Shown: positions 5,495 to 6,630 of the stretch, in pieces
How the letters are laid out: each line of letters opens with the position of its first letter
Position numbering within the stretch: the first letter of the stretch is position 1
NCBI GenBank assembly: GCA_002733285.1
Contig: NVVE01000005.1
Span: forward strand, 158,227 to 164,856
Length of the DNA: 6,630 bases
Origin: Lutibacter sp.
Lineage (GTDB): Bacteria; Bacteroidota; Bacteroidia; Flavobacteriales; Flavobacteriaceae
Direction of reading: 5' to 3'
Notes under the pieces: generated by a model
Database searches by the model: none
Told to the model about the DNA's origin: nothing
What the model saw: only the letters and a program-made list of their open reading frames with translations
Made by a program: the position numbers and the translations under genes

Positions 5495-6630
5495 TTAGTT
5501 AGTTCCTAAATAAATATAGCCAGTTATTGGTCTTGTAGTACCTCCACCTGTATCAACTACATTAACTACATAATAGTATGTTCCTGTAGGTAATTTTGCG
5601 CTTGAATTTACTGTTAAACCAGAGTTATTATGGTATCCTCCCCAATTATTTTGGTAATCATCAGATTCAAATACTAATTTTCCCCAACGATTAAATATTT
5701 TAACTACATATTTACAAGCTCCATCATCTAAAACTTCTCCAATATTAAACGTATCGTTGTAACCGTCACCATTTGCTGTTACAACTTTTGAAATATCCTC
5801 AATTGTTGCACATGGCAAAACAAGACAATCGATTACTAAAGTAAGATATGCAATACATCCTTGGTCTGAAGTAAATGTGAATTCATATTCGCCATTTTGT
5901 ATATCAACAACATTAAATAAACTTCCATTAATTCTATTTTGGTCATCTACACTTTCCCATATTCCGTTAGTTCCAGGTGCAACACTTAAATAATCATTCA
6001 GATCAATTGTTTGAACTGAATTTCCATTAGTATCAAATAATTCATCACAAATAACGACAATTTCTGAAACATTAAAATTTAAACAAATATCTGGATTAAC
6101 CGTAATCACTGCAGTAGCTTGATCACAAGCTGATGGACTTCCATTATCACATACTTCATATACAAAACTATCTGGTCCAAAGAAGTCAACATTTGGCGTA
6201 AAAGTAAATGTTCCATCTGAATTTAATACCAATACTCCGTTATTAACATCAACTATTGGTGTGGTATTTACCGTTTGTGTATCTCCTTCTGGGTCAGTAT
6301 CATTATCTAATACATTTCCATTGATAGTCATATTTATATCGCCATTGTAAGCATCATCATTCGCATAGGTTGTATTTCCAACTACCAGTGGTAGTACAGT
6401 AATAATTACATCAGCTGTATCACATAATGCTGGATTTCCATCATCACATATCTGATAGGTAAATATATCTACTCCAACAAATCCATTGTCTGGTGTGTAA
6501 GTAAATGTACCATCTGAGTTGATAACTACAGAACCATGAGTTGGATCAATTATCGGTGATGTACTTACAGTTATTGGATCTTTATCTGGATCAAAATCAT
6601 TTGGTAATACATACCCATCAACTGGTGTAT
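5495..6630 (-). CDS. Repeat-rich surface protein with T9SS type B (gliding-motility-associated) C-terminal sorting domain, N-terminus outside the window
   Basis: The frame stays open to base 6630, so 377 C-terminal residues are visible and the start is beyond the window. The ATG at 6331 is internal: the 99 codons before it are another copy of the same repeat. Two cadherin/Ig-like repeats (period 99 residues) carry NDxDPxxD acidic motifs suggestive of calcium binding, the strand SDGTFTYTP, and a CDDGNPALC-type cysteine pair. A divergent module follows (about residues 182-268; LNDYL, GIWES, GEYEFTFTSDQGC). The type B sorting domain (CHU_C/gldi_CTERM, about residues 271-377) closes the protein: TANGDGYNDTFNI, IFNRWGKLVFES, NNWGG, LPTGTYYYV, and the final GYIYLGTN. 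The domain directs export by the T9SS, and the protein probably acts as an adhesin or gliding/biofilm surface filament. It is followed by tandem TAA stops, then PorP/SprF 12 nt on. Whether it is a true SprB-like motility adhesin cannot be told from the tail. Confidence 0.93.
   Translation of the reverse strand, partial: TPVDGYVLPNDFDPDKDPITVSTSPIIDPTHGSVVINSDGTFTYTPDNGFVGVDIFTYQICDDGNPALCDTADVIITVLPLVVGNTTYANDDAYNGDINMTINGNVLDNDTDPEGDTQTVNTTPIVDVNNGVLVLNSDGTFTFTPNVDFFGPDSFVYEVCDNGSPSACDQATAVITVNPDICLNFNVSEIVVICDELFDTNGNSVQTIDLNDYLSVAPGTNGIWESVDDQNRINGSLFNVVDIQNGEYEFTFTSDQGCIAYLTLVIDCLVLPCATIEDISKVVTANGDGYNDTFNIGEVLDDGACKYVVKIFNRWGKLVFESDDYQNNWGGYHNNSGLTVNSSAKLPTGTYYYVVNVVDTGGGTTRPITGYIYLGTN
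5498..5818 (-). other. T9SS type B C-terminal sorting domain (CHU_C / gldi_CTERM) of the surface protein
   Basis: About 107 residues from LPCATIEDISKVV to the C-terminus. The ordered landmarks are NGDGYNDTF, the F-NRWG-VFES strand pair, the aromatic NNWGG, LPTGTYYYV and the closing GYIYL. Type B signals differ from the shorter type A tails in length and in usually being encoded next to a PorP/SprF gene, as here. Confidence 0.92.
6089..6630 (-). repeat. Tandem 99-residue (297-bp) cadherin/Ig-like repeats within the surface protein
   Basis: One nearly complete copy (6365-6630, cut by the window edge) and one full copy (6089-6364) are visible. Anchor motifs recur exactly 99 codons apart: NDFDPDKD and NDTDPEGD. 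The strand SDGTFTYTP / SDGTFTFTP and CDDGNPALCD / CDNGSPSACD also recur at nearly the same spacing. The copies have diverged at the DNA level as well as in protein, so they are old duplications, not a recent expansion. More copies very likely lie upstream outside the window. Confidence 0.85.

Noticed and set aside
6329..6331. ATG at 6331 as the start of the surface protein
   Set aside because: The frame is open to the window edge and the upstream 99 codons encode another repeat copy; no signal peptide follows this Met.

Overview
The window looks like part of a chromosome from a Bacteroidetes bacterium, most likely the family Flavobacteriaceae. The evidence is very low GC content, starts without clear Shine-Dalgarno sequences, and a typical type IX secretion system (T9SS) client cluster: a surface protein with a type B C-terminal sorting domain, a PorP/SprF-family protein and a modular OmpA-family protein. 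I cannot name the genus from this sequence.

Layout: (1) Positions 1-1392, plus strand: the C-terminal two thirds of an M3-family zinc metallopeptidase (Dcp/oligopeptidase A type), with its start outside the window. (2) Positions 1393-2632: a 1.24-kb gap between two convergent gene ends with no convincing gene. It holds many inverted repeats, some direct repeats and one weak 53-codon ORF. (3) Positions 2633-6630, minus strand, read right to left: the C-terminal 377 residues of a repeat-containing T9SS type B surface protein, then 12 nt to a PorP/SprF protein, then 18 nt to an OmpA/TPR/propeller protein. The tight spacing implies one operon. It ends in a likely intrinsic terminator just past the OmpA stop.

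How they work together: from known relatives (Flavobacterium johnsoniae SprB/SprF), the surface protein is exported through the Sec system and then the T9SS. The type B tail is its sorting signal, and the PorP/SprF outer-membrane protein is its likely dedicated partner. The OmpA protein probably anchors the assembly to peptidoglycan on the periplasmic side. The peptidase is an unrelated housekeeping enzyme.

No undescribed system is proven here. The part least explained by ordinary annotation is the convergent gap, especially 1662-1960 and 2382-2626. Its inverted repeats could be a structured non-coding RNA, a decayed mobile element, or only AT-rich terminator and spacer sequence.
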